Shown one piece after another: positions 52,744 through 62,526 of a stretch of 64,000 bases of DNA (positions within the stretch are counted from its first letter, which is position 1; every line of letters starts with the position of its first letter). This DNA is from Nonomuraea glycinis (GTDB lineage Bacteria; Actinomycetota; Actinomycetes; Streptosporangiales; Streptosporangiaceae), in contig NZ_BMNK01000027.1 in the NCBI RefSeq assembly GCF_014646515.1, forward strand, positions 1 to 64,000, written 5' to 3'. Below the pieces are notes generated by a model. That model was not told where the DNA came from. It made no database searches and saw only the letters and a program-made list of their open reading frames with translations. A program made the translations under genes and the position numbers.

Positions 52744-53193
52744 TCATAGCAGCAGGTCGAAGACACGGATTGTGCGTGTCCACTCCTTGCTCGCCGGGTT
52801 CTTGCGATCAGGCTCTATGGCTCTGATCGCCCTGGCGAGCGCCACGGAGAGCCCACCCGCCACGTTCGGCAACCGGGCCTCGGCCTCTTCGCTGAGCGAC
52901 AGATCCAGCGGAGGCAGCGCCGCGAGCTCCGCCAGGATCGATGTCAGGTCCAGTTCCTCGTCCAGGTCCCGGAAGTCGTGCATGTTCTCCTGCAGTCCTT
53001 TGGTGATGGGCAGGTCCCAGAACTGGATGATGTCGCGCCGGTTCGACTTCGCGGCGGCCTCGGCGACGATGAGCATGTCGTACAGTTTGCGGTTGACGAA
53101 GTCGCTGTAGCGCTTGAGGTCGGCCTTGTCCACGTCGAGTCCCGCGGCGGCGCGAAAGAAGTGTTCGAACCTGGAAACTGCGATCACGGGCAT
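52744..53193 (-). CDS. DUF1931 histone-fold protein
   Basis: The 149-residue protein MPVIAVSRFEHFFRAAAGLD has two helix-strand-helix units, the first around ADLKRYSDFVNRKLYDMLIV and the second around DLSLSEEAEARLPNVAGGLS. It belongs to DUF1931, whose Aquifex aeolicus member has a double histone fold. It may bind DNA or act as a small scaffold. It starts 17 bp after the TrxR-like gene and closes the ten-gene operon. Confidence 0.78.
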   Translation of the reverse strand: MPVIAVSRFEHFFRAAAGLDVDKADLKRYSDFVNRKLYDMLIVAEAAAKSNRRDIIQFWDLPITKGLQENMHDFRDLDEELDLTSILAELAALPPLDLSLSEEAEARLPNVAGGLSVALARAIRAIEPDRKNPASKEWTRTIRVFDLLL

Positions 53194-53210
53194 GTGGATC
53201 ACCGTCTTTC

Positions 53211-54863
53211 CTATTGGCTGCCTGTGGTGGTGAATCTTTCGTGCACCAGGCGTACTGCCATGGCGCCTTCTCCGACTGCGGACGCGACCCGCTTGACCGA
53301 GCCGCTGCGAACGTCGCCGGCGGCGAAGACGCCCAGATACCCGGTTTCCAGGGGGAGGAGGGTGCCCCAGGGCGACGTGCCCTGGCCCGTGACGACGAAG
53401 CCGCGGTTGTCCAGCGGGAGGGTCCCTTTGAGCCATTCAGTGTGCGGCTCGGCTCCGATGAAAACGAACAGCGCGCTGGTCTGGATCTCCAGAAGTTCTC
53501 CTGTTCGCGTGTTCTGCGCGCGGACAGCCCGTAGCGTGCGGTCTCCGAGCAGTTCGCATACCTCGGTGTGGTACATGATTTCGATGCCGGGAGTTCGGTC
53601 GATCTCGTCGGCGAGGTAGCGGGACATGCTCGCGTGTACGTCGCTGCCACGCACCAGCATGCGCACCGACGATGCGTTCCTGTTCAGGTAAAGTGCCGCC
53701 TGGGCCGCGGAGTTGCCGCCGCCGACGACGACCACGGGCGATCGCCGGCACATGCGCAACTCGAACGGTGTCGCCGCATAGTAGACGCCGGATCCTTCGA
53801 ATTTCTCGAGATGGGGAACATCAAGCTTCCGATAGCGGGCGCCGGTCGCGATGATCACGGCGTGGGCCTTAACGGCGCACTCGCCCTCCACGATGATGCC
53901 GTAGTGGCCCTCACACGGTTCCAGACGGCTAGCCTCGGCCGGGATGGTCAGGCGGGCGCCGAACTTGCTTGCCTGGATGACGGCACGCTCGGCGAGCTCG
54001 GCGCCCGAGATGCCCGGGGGAAAGCCGAGATAGTTCTCAATGCGGGACGAGGTGCCCGCCTGGCCGCCCGTGGCTACGGCATCGAGCACGACGGTTGTCA
54101 GGCCGTCAGAGGCCGCGTACACGCTGGCGGCCAGTCCTGCGGGTCCCGCGCCTAGGACGACCACATCGCATACGGCGTCGCTCGACGCAGGGACGAGCAG
54201 GCCGATGGCCTTTGCCAGTTCGGCCGTGGTCGGGTTGCGCAGCACCTGGTCGCCGTGCCAGATCACCACCGGGGTGTCGTGCGGGGAGATGCGCAGCTCG
54301 CGCAGGAGCGCGTCCGCGGCTTCGTCCTCCTCCAGGTCGATCCACCGGTGAGGGATCCTGTTGCGTGCGGCGAATTCGCGCAGCCGCCGGGCATCGGGTG
54401 AGTATCGGGAGCCAATGATGCGGAACCCGGCGTCCAGACCGATCAGCAGGGTGCGGCGGGTCAGGTAGGAGCGCAGGATGAGGTCGCCGAGCGCCGGGTC
54501 GCCCGCCACGAGCGTTCGCACCTCGTCGGCCGGCACGGCCAGCACCTCGCCAGGCTCCCGCACGACCGCGGTCACGAATCCCGCCTGGCCGATGAGGAGG
54601 CCGAGCTCGCCGAGGAAACGTCCGGGGCCGTGAACGGCGATCGTCCGCTGCTTCGCGCCGTCCCCCTCGACCACGGCCACCTTGCCCCGCAGGATCACGA
54701 TGAACTCACGGGTCTGCTCGCCCTCCCGATGCAGAATGTCGCCCGGCGATACGGATCGCCGCTCGCCGTGCCGCGACAGCTCGGTGATCTGCTGCTCGTC
54801 CAGCCGGGGATAGGCCCCGCACAGGTCAGGCGTCTCGACCGCGCAGGCCGGCGCGGCCGTCAT
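53211..54863 (-). CDS. Fusion of a cyclic-nucleotide-binding-like domain and TrxR-like flavoprotein
   Basis: The 550-residue protein has three parts. Residues 20-135 form a cNMP-binding fold (VSPGDILHREGEQTREFIVI, FLGELGLLIGQAGFVTAVV), but the phosphate-binding Arg is absent. Residues 137-225 look like a degenerate glutaredoxin-type fold (FRIIGSRYSPDARRLREFAA). Residues 232-550 are a thioredoxin-reductase-like module with FAD motif VVVLGAGPAGLAASVYAAS, NADPH motif GGGNSA (381-386) and GVFAAGDVRSGSVKRVASAV. Where TrxR has CATC it has YYAATPFE (361-368), so no redox-active disulfide is visible. It overlaps the thioredoxin gene by 4 bp. Confidence 0.85.
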   Translation of the reverse strand: MTAAPACAVETPDLCGAYPRLDEQQITELSRHGERRSVSPGDILHREGEQTREFIVILRGKVAVVEGDGAKQRTIAVHGPGRFLGELGLLIGQAGFVTAVVREPGEVLAVPADEVRTLVAGDPALGDLILRSYLTRRTLLIGLDAGFRIIGSRYSPDARRLREFAARNRIPHRWIDLEEDEAADALLRELRISPHDTPVVIWHGDQVLRNPTTAELAKAIGLLVPASSDAVCDVVVLGAGPAGLAASVYAASDGLTTVVLDAVATGGQAGTSSRIENYLGFPPGISGAELAERAVIQASKFGARLTIPAEASRLEPCEGHYGIIVEGECAVKAHAVIIATGARYRKLDVPHLEKFEGSGVYYAATPFELRMCRRSPVVVVGGGNSAAQAALYLNRNASSVRMLVRGSDVHASMSRYLADEIDRTPGIEIMYHTEVCELLGDRTLRAVRAQNTRTGELLEIQTSALFVFIGAEPHTEWLKGTLPLDNRGFVVTGQGTSPWGTLLPLETGYLGVFAAGDVRSGSVKRVASAVGEGAMAVRLVHERFTTTGSQ

Positions 54864-55288
54864 GACGGTGCCCGTACTGTGTCTTCGACCCACTGGCGCA
54901 ACTGCGGCGCGGGCGGCGCGCCTGCGCGTTGCGCCACGACGCGGCCCTCGTGCAGCACCATGAGTGTCGGGACGGCCGTGATCGTGTATCGGCGGGCGAG
55001 GGCCGGAGAGCTGTCCACGTCGACTTTGACGAGTTTGAGCCGTCCCGCCATCTCGCGGGCGAGCTGTTCGAGTGCCGGGGTGACTGTCCGGCACGGCGCG
55101 CACCACTGCGCCCAGAAGTCGACGAGGACGGGAAGGTCGGCGCGTTCGGCAACCTCGCCAAAGGTGCTGTCGTCAGCGTCGACGATCCACGGCAGCGGCC
55201 GGTGGCAGACCCCGCACAGGGGCCTGCCTCGGTAGGCGTCCGGGACTCTGTTGAGCCTGCCGCAGTTGGCGCAGTTCAGGGTGTACAC
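54860..55288 (-). CDS. trxC: Thioredoxin 2-type protein with N-terminal zinc finger
   Basis: The 142-residue protein has Cys6-x2-Cys9 and Cys25-x2-Cys28, the zinc-binding ribbon of thioredoxin 2, and the active site WCAPC (Cys63, Cys66) in VDFWAQWCAPCRTVTPALEQ, plus the cis-Pro motif AVPTLMVLHEG. It reduces protein disulfides; the zinc part may sense oxidation. It abuts clpB and overlaps the TrxR-like fusion, its likely functional neighbour. Confidence 0.92.
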   Translation of the reverse strand: MYTLNCANCGRLNRVPDAYRGRPLCGVCHRPLPWIVDADDSTFGEVAERADLPVLVDFWAQWCAPCRTVTPALEQLAREMAGRLKLVKVDVDSSPALARRYTITAVPTLMVLHEGRVVAQRAGAPPAPQLRQWVEDTVRAPS

Positions 55289-55289
55289 G

Positions 55290-57908
55290 TCAGGTCCTGG
55301 GCGGATAGAAGGTGACGTTCAGCTCACCCTTGTCGGCGCCGACCGTGATGGTCGACCCGTCGGGCACGTCGCCGGCGAGCAGGGCGCGTCCGATTCTGGT
55401 CTCCACCTCGCGGGCGATGAACCGGCGCAGTGGCCGGGCACCGTAGACGGGGTCGTAGCCCTGGTTGGCAATGAGCCGACGTGCGTCCTCGGTGACCTCA
55501 AGGGTGAGCCGGCGGCTGGCCAGGCGGGTTCTGATGTCGGTGAACATCAGGTCCACGATGCGCTCGATCTCGGCCTCGGTCAGCGGCTTGAACAGCACGA
55601 TGTCATCGACCCGGTTGAGGAATTCTGGCCGGAAGTGCATGCGCAGTTCACCCATCACGCTCTCGCGTGCCTGAGGCTTGATCTCCCCGTCGGCGGTGAC
55701 CCCGTCCAGCAGGTGCTGGGAGCCGATGTTGGAGGTCATGATGACCACGGTGTTGCGGAAATCGACCGTGCGGCCCTGCGCGTCGGTCAGCCGCCCGTCG
55801 TCCATGACCTGCAGCAGCGTGTTGAACACGTCCGTGTGGGCCTTCTCGATCTCGTCGAACAGCACCACCGAGTACGGTTTGCGCCGCACCGCCTCCGTGA
55901 GCTGACCGCCCTCCTCATAACCGATGTAGCCCGGAGGAGCACCGACGAGCCGGCTGACCGTGTGGCGCTCCTGGTACTCGCTCATGTCGATGCGCACCAT
56001 GTTGTCCTCGGTGTCGAACAGGGCCGTCGCGAGGGACTTCGCAAGTTCGGTCTTGCCGACCCCGGTGGGCCCGAGGAACAGGAACGATCCGATGGGGCGC
56101 CGAGGATCCTTGATGCCGGAGCGAGCGCGGATGACGGCGTCGGCCACGAGCCGCACAGCCTCCACCTGTCCGATGACACGTTCGTGCAGGATTTGATCGA
56201 GCTTGAGCAGTTTGTCCCGCTCTGCCTCCTGCAGCCGGGTCACGGGGATGCCGGTCCAGCGGGAGACAATGGACGCGATCTCGTCCTCCGTGACGACCTC
56301 GCGCAGCAGCCGGTGGCCGTTCTGCCGGGTGCCGAGCCGCTCCTCCTCGGCGCGAAGCCGGCGTTCCAGTTCGGGGAGCCGGCCGTGGCGCAGCTCGGCG
56401 GCACGGTTGAGGTCGTAGGCACGTTCGGCCTGTTCGGCCTCCCGCCGCACACTCTCCAGCTCCTGCCGCAGGCTCTGCACCTTGCGCAGAGCCGACCGCT
56501 CGGCCTCCCACTGCGCCCGCATCGCGTCAGCCTCGACGCGCGAGGCGTTCAGCTCCTGGCGCAGCTCTTCGAGACGGGACCGGCTTGCGGAGTCGTCCTC
56601 CTTGGCCAGCGCCGCCTCCTCGATCTCCAGCCGCATCACCTTCCTGGTGAGCGCGTCGAGCTCGGCCGGCATGGAGTCGATCTCGGTGCGGATCATCGCG
56701 CACGCCTCATCGACCAGATCGATGGCCTTGTCCGGCAGGAACCGGTCGGCGATGTAGCGGTGGCTCAGTGTCACCGCGGCGACGAGCGCGCTGTCCTGGA
56801 TCTTCACGCCGTGGAAGACCTCCAGCCGATCGCGCAGGCCGCGCAGGATCGATACAGCGTCCTCGACCGAGGGCTCGTCGATCAGTACCGGCTGGAACCG
56901 CCGTTCCAGGGCGGCGTCCTTCTCGATGTGCTGGCGATACTCCTGCACCGTGGTCGCGCCGATCATGTGCAACTCGCCGCGCGCGAGCATCGGTTTGAGC
57001 ATGTTGCCCGCGTCCATGGCACCCTCGGTCGCCCCGGCGCCTACCACCGTGTGAAGCTCGTCGACGAACAGCAGGATCCGGCCCTCAGCCGCTTTCACCT
57101 CGTTCAGCACGGCTTTGAGGCGTTCCTCGAACTCCCCGCGGTACTTGGCTCCCGCGACGAGCGAGCCCATGTCCAGGCTGAAGATGCTTTTGTCGCGCAG
57201 CCCTTCCGGGATGTCGCCGCGGGTGATCCGCTGGGCGAGCCCTTCGACCACGGCAGTCTTGCCCACGCCGGGGTCGCCGATCAGCACGGGGTTGTTCTTG
57301 GTCTTGCGGGACAGGATCTGGATCACGCGGCGGATCTCCGTGTCGCGGCCGATCACGGGGTCAAGCTTGTCGGCGCGGGCGTCTGCGACCAGGTCGCGCC
57401 CATACTTCTCCAGGGCCTCGTAGGCGACCTCGGGCATGGCCGAGGTGACCCGCTGGTTGCCCCGGACGGCGGTGAGCGCCTGCAGGAACCGGTCCCGGGT
57501 CACACCCTGGCCGTGCAGCAACTGCCCTGCCGCAGTCGCGGAGCCCTCCTCGAGCAGGGCCAACAGCAGGTGCTCGACCGAAACGTACTCATCCTTGAGC
57601 CGGCCCGCCTCTCGGTCCGCGGCGTCGAGCAGCCGGGCCAGGCGTTGAGTGAGGAACACCTGGCCGGGCGCGGTGCCTGGGCCGCTGACCTTGGGCCGGC
57701 GCGTCAGCTCCGCCTCTAGATCGGCGCTAAGACGTTGCGTGTCGGCGCCTGCCTGTTGCAGCAGCCGAGGCGCCAGCCCTTCGGATTGGTCGAGCAGGGC
57801 CAGCAGGAGATGCTCCCCGTCGACCTCGGTGTGACCGTGCCGCAGCGCCTTGGTCTGGGCGTCGTGCAAGGCCTCCTGCGTCTTCTGCGTCATCCTGTTC
57901 GGGTCCAT
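55290..57908 (-). CDS. clpB: ClpB disaggregase (HSP100)
   Basis: The 872-residue protein has the Clp N domain (TEVDGEHLLLALLDQ), NBD1 with Walker A GDPGVGKTAVVEGLAQ, the coiled-coil middle domain about 400-530 (ASRSRLEELRQELNASRVEA), and NBD2 with GPTGVGKTELAKSLATALFD and SRLVGAPPGYIGYEEGG pore motif. It solubilises aggregates together with DnaK/DnaJ/GrpE. GGGGGACTGG precedes the ATG. It sits in mid-operon, 10 bp after cbpM. Confidence 0.95.
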   Translation of the reverse strand: MDPNRMTQKTQEALHDAQTKALRHGHTEVDGEHLLLALLDQSEGLAPRLLQQAGADTQRLSADLEAELTRRPKVSGPGTAPGQVFLTQRLARLLDAADREAGRLKDEYVSVEHLLLALLEEGSATAAGQLLHGQGVTRDRFLQALTAVRGNQRVTSAMPEVAYEALEKYGRDLVADARADKLDPVIGRDTEIRRVIQILSRKTKNNPVLIGDPGVGKTAVVEGLAQRITRGDIPEGLRDKSIFSLDMGSLVAGAKYRGEFEERLKAVLNEVKAAEGRILLFVDELHTVVGAGATEGAMDAGNMLKPMLARGELHMIGATTVQEYRQHIEKDAALERRFQPVLIDEPSVEDAVSILRGLRDRLEVFHGVKIQDSALVAAVTLSHRYIADRFLPDKAIDLVDEACAMIRTEIDSMPAELDALTRKVMRLEIEEAALAKEDDSASRSRLEELRQELNASRVEADAMRAQWEAERSALRKVQSLRQELESVRREAEQAERAYDLNRAAELRHGRLPELERRLRAEEERLGTRQNGHRLLREVVTEDEIASIVSRWTGIPVTRLQEAERDKLLKLDQILHERVIGQVEAVRLVADAVIRARSGIKDPRRPIGSFLFLGPTGVGKTELAKSLATALFDTEDNMVRIDMSEYQERHTVSRLVGAPPGYIGYEEGGQLTEAVRRKPYSVVLFDEIEKAHTDVFNTLLQVMDDGRLTDAQGRTVDFRNTVVIMTSNIGSQHLLDGVTADGEIKPQARESVMGELRMHFRPEFLNRVDDIVLFKPLTEAEIERIVDLMFTDIRTRLASRRLTLEVTEDARRLIANQGYDPVYGARPLRRFIAREVETRIGRALLAGDVPDGSTITVGADKGELNVTFYPPRT

Positions 57909-57918
57909 TCCAGTCCCC

Positions 57919-58212
57919 CTAGCGTCGTGGCAAAGGACCGCGCAGGGCGGTCTCAAGCTCCGCGATCCGGTCGAGAAGGTCGATCACCACGCCGATCGCG
58001 GCGTAGTTGATGGACAGGCCCTCGTGCAGTCGCTGAATGCGGGCGGCCGCCATGACCTGGGAGGGGGTGAAGCACAGCTCCCCCCTGGCATCCCTGTCCG
58101 GCTCCAGCAGCCCGAGCGTTACCAGCCGGCGGACGATCTCCGGGTGCAGCCCCGTGACCCGCGCGTAGGAATCGAGGTCGAGCCGGGCCGGGCGTACCAG
58201 TGCGTAGATCAC
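57919..58212 (-). CDS. cbpM: CbpM-like MerR-type chaperone modulator
   Basis: The 97-residue protein reads DLDSYARVTGLHPEIVRRLV, TLGLLEPDRDARGELCFTPS, then IQRLHEGLSINYAAIGVVID and a C-terminal LLDRIAELETAL helix. This is the MerR-like fold of CbpM, which binds the J domain of CbpA, rather than HspR, which has longer DNA-binding and tail regions. It replaces HspR in this dnaK-grpE-dnaJ arrangement. It overlaps the dnaJ stop by 4 bp. Confidence 0.75.
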   Translation of the reverse strand: MIYALVRPARLDLDSYARVTGLHPEIVRRLVTLGLLEPDRDARGELCFTPSQVMAAARIQRLHEGLSINYAAIGVVIDLLDRIAELETALRGPLPRR

Positions 58213-59135
58213 GGGCGCCTCCTCGGGTCGAACCGCGATGCGGCAGCGAGCTGCTCGAACAGGTGTCGCTCCGCGTCGGTGAGTGTGGCCGGCACCATGA
58301 TCCGGACTTCGGCGAAGAAGTCACCCGCAGGGCCGCTCGGGTTGCGCATGCCGCGCCCTCTCAAGCGCAGGCGACGGCCGCTGGACGTGCCCGGCGGCAC
58401 TTTCAGCTTCGCCTCGCCGCCTGGTGTGTCGATGGGCACCGTAGCGCCCAGTGCCGCCTCCCAAGGAGCGAGCGGCAGAGTGGTGTGGATGTCGCGGCCC
58501 TCCACGCGATACCGGGGATGGTCGGCGATCCGCACGATCAGGTGCAGATCGCCTGCCGGCGCTCCGTCGCTTCCTCGTCCGCCCTGCCTGGGGAGCCTGA
58601 TGCGCTGCCCGTTCGTGACCCCCGGTGGGATCGTGACGTCCAGGCGCCTGCCACCGGGCAGTGTGATTCCGCGACGGCCGCCGTGGTAGGCCTCCTCGAC
58701 GGTCAGCGTGAGCTGCGCCTCCTGGTCTGCACCGGGCACAGGGCCCCAGCGCTGCCTGCCACGGCGGCCGAACATGCCGCCGAGCAGGTCGTCCAGGTCG
58801 ACGTCTGTGCCGAACCCAAAGTTTTCGGCCGGCGCCGACCGCCATGTGCCGCCCGAAGTGCGCGTGCCTGCGCGGGCGTAGTCCGCAGGGTCTACGTGGG
58901 GCGGAACCTGGCGGAAATCGTGGCCGAAGGCGTCGTAGCGGCGACGCTGCTCGGGATCAGAAAGCACAGCGTAGGCCTCCGAGATCTCTTTGAACCTGTC
59001 CTCCGCCCCCGGATCTTTGTTGACGTCCGGGTGGTAGGCGCGCACGAGCTTGCGGTAGGCGCGCTGGATCTCGTCCGTGTCGGCGTTCCTGTCCACGCCG
59101 AGCACCTCATAGAAGTCCCGCCGAGCGGCCATCAT
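58209..59135 (-). CDS. DnaJ-family co-chaperone without zinc finger (CbpA-like)
   Basis: The 308-residue protein has a J domain (DFYEVLGVDRNADTDEIQRA) with HPD at 35-37, a Gly/Phe-poor linker and a C-terminal substrate-binding domain (HGGRRGITLPGGRRLDVTIP, GDLHLIVRIADHPRYRVEGR). The four CxxCxGxG repeats of type I DnaJ are absent, so it is a CbpA-type partner of DnaK, consistent with CbpM next door. Starts and stops overlap grpE and cbpM by 4 bp. Confidence 0.92.
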   Translation of the reverse strand: MMAARRDFYEVLGVDRNADTDEIQRAYRKLVRAYHPDVNKDPGAEDRFKEISEAYAVLSDPEQRRRYDAFGHDFRQVPPHVDPADYARAGTRTSGGTWRSAPAENFGFGTDVDLDDLLGGMFGRRGRQRWGPVPGADQEAQLTLTVEEAYHGGRRGITLPGGRRLDVTIPPGVTNGQRIRLPRQGGRGSDGAPAGDLHLIVRIADHPRYRVEGRDIHTTLPLAPWEAALGATVPIDTPGGEAKLKVPPGTSSGRRLRLRGRGMRNPSGPAGDFFAEVRIMVPATLTDAERHLFEQLAAASRFDPRRRP

Positions 59136-59638
59136 TCCGCCTTCTTCGCGACGGCGACTCTTGCCGGCCGCAGTTGCCGCTCACCTTCGCCATAACCGGG
59201 CTGCAGCACTTCCACGACGTTGCCAGGCTCGACATCGGTCCGTTCGACGGCTGCCACCGCCTCGTGGCGCGCCGGGTCGAAGATCACTCCCGTCTCGTCA
59301 TGTCGTGGGTAGCCCAGCTTGGACAGGACGGCGACGGCCTGGTCGCGCACCGCTCGCACACCGTCGAGCACCGCCTTCGCGTCGTCGTCGCGGCACGCAT
59401 GGCTCAGCGCGAGCTCGAGATTGTCCAGGACGGGCAGCCACGCGGCGGCGACTCTGGCGCGTTCCTCGGCCCGCAGCCGCTCGTTGTCGCGGGAGATCCG
59501 CTTGCGGAGGTTGTCCAAATCCGCGACGGCGCGCAGCCATCGGTCCTCCAGCTCCGCGAGTTTGGCGTCTGTCTCCGCAGACGCGGTGGCGCTCTCCTCA
59601 CGGGACTCCTTCCGGGCCTCGGGTACGTTCTCGTTCAT
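59132..59638 (-). CDS. grpE: GrpE nucleotide exchange factor
   Basis: The 168-residue protein has the long N-terminal coiled coil (KLAELEDRWLRAVADLDNLR, RISRDNERLRAEERARVAAA), the four-helix part LPVLDNLELALSHACRDD, and a beta-wing end DPARHEAVAAVERTDVEPGN, VVEVLQPGYGEGERQLRPAR. It releases ADP from DnaK. It begins 1 nt after dnaK. Confidence 0.93.
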   Translation of the reverse strand: MNENVPEARKESREESATASAETDAKLAELEDRWLRAVADLDNLRKRISRDNERLRAEERARVAAAWLPVLDNLELALSHACRDDDAKAVLDGVRAVRDQAVAVLSKLGYPRHDETGVIFDPARHEAVAAVERTDVEPGNVVEVLQPGYGEGERQLRPARVAVAKKAE

Positions 59639-59639
59639 G

Positions 59640-61522
<1,883 letters not shown>

Positions 61523-61538
<16 letters not shown>

Positions 61539-62011
61539 TGCTCGTTCGCCTTCCCGAGAAGCTCTTGGGCCCTGGCCGCGTGCTCGGAGTCGACGAGGAC
61601 CTCGTACTTGTCAGCCACCAGGGCGGTCTCGGAGACGAAGTCCCTTCGGCCGCCGTGCGCCGCGTGCGCGATCAGGCCGAAGAGCGCCCCGGCGATCGCG
61701 CCGCCCAGCAGTGCCCACAGGAGCAGGGCGACCATCGACGTGGCCGTAGTCGCGAAGATCCCAAAGAACAGGCCGATGAGGAGGCCGAACCAGGCTCCGC
61801 TCAGCGCGCCCCAGCCGGCCGCGCGAAGATACGTCATGCGTGCGACGACGTGCTCCACCGAGCGCAGCCCTACGCCCACGATCAACGTTCCCTGCACGGG
61901 GAAGCCGTGATCCGACAGGTAGTCGACGGTCTTCTGCGCCTCCTGGTACGTGTCGTAGCTGGCGAGCCGTTCCCTGTTGGCAGTGATGAGACCGGTCGGC
62001 GCGACGGTCAC
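61523..62011 (-). CDS. General stress protein (YflT/GSP17M-like) with glycine-zipper membrane segment
   Basis: The 162-residue protein begins with a GSP17M-like segment (RLASYDTYQEAQKTVDYLSD, HGFPVQGTLIVGVGLRSVEH) and contains two glycine-rich hydrophobic stretches (WGALSGAWFGLLIGLFFGIF and LWALLGGAIAGALFGLIAHA). Proteins of this kind occur in actinobacterial stress regulons with unknown function. It ends EQWRKQ inside the dnaK start. Confidence 0.75.
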
Positions 62012-62030
62012 GGCTCCTCCTTTCCCCGCC

Positions 62031-62480
62031 TCAGGCGGTCACCTCGATGTGCCGGGGCTTGGCAGCCGCCGCCTTCGGAACGGTGATGGTGAGCACGCCG
62101 TCGGACAGGCGCGCCTCGACCCGTTCGGCGTTGACCTCCCCCGGGAGCAGCGTGCGCAGCTCAAACCTGCCGGTCCTGCGCATCTTGCGGTGCCGCCGCT
62201 GACTCTCGTGCTCCTCGATCTGCCCGGTGACGATCAGTTCGCGCTCGGAGAGCTGAACGTCTATCTCATCCTTCTTCACGCCGGGGACGTCGATCTCCAC
62301 GACGTACGAGTCCTCGTTCTCCGAGATGTCGGCCATGGGGGTCCACACGCCTGTGGGCCTCTCTTCGGCGAACTCTCCCAACGCTGCGTTCATCAGCTGC
62401 CCCAGCCGGTCGTAGACGTCCTCGAACTCGCGCATCGGGTACGTCTCGCCGCCCCTGCGGCGCATTGCCAGCAGTGCCAT
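62031..62480 (-). CDS. Hsp20/alpha-crystallin small heat shock protein
   Basis: The 149-residue protein has the alpha-crystallin domain: MADISENEDSYVVEIDVPGV, ELIVTGQIEEHESQRRHRKM and RTGRFELRTLLPGEVNAERV, followed by ARLSDGVLTITVPKA. It holds unfolding proteins for DnaK/ClpB. AGGAGGGGGACCG precedes ATG 62480. It heads the operon; only 46 bp separate it from the regulator's stop, so the promoter may lie within that gene's end. Confidence 0.92.
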   Translation of the reverse strand: MALLAMRRRGGETYPMREFEDVYDRLGQLMNAALGEFAEERPTGVWTPMADISENEDSYVVEIDVPGVKKDEIDVQLSERELIVTGQIEEHESQRRHRKMRRTGRFELRTLLPGEVNAERVEARLSDGVLTITVPKAAAAKPRHIEVTA

Positions 62481-62526
62481 CGGTCCCCCTCCTGAGATGG
62501 AGGTTCGGATTCGGTACTTACAGTTC

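Noticed and set aside
55251..57719. 822-codon plus-strand open frame opposite clpB
   Set aside because: Antisense to a clear ClpB; low-complexity composition and no start signal.
57919..58212. HspR as the identity of the MerR-like gene
   Set aside because: The length of 97 residues and the LLDRIAELE tail fit CbpM, and the adjacent J protein is the zinc-finger-free CbpA type.
62480..62526. HAIR (HspR) or CIRCE element upstream of the chaperone operon
   Set aside because: I looked for CTTGAGT-N7-ACTCAAG and the CIRCE arms in 62480-62526 and the dnaK region and found neither.
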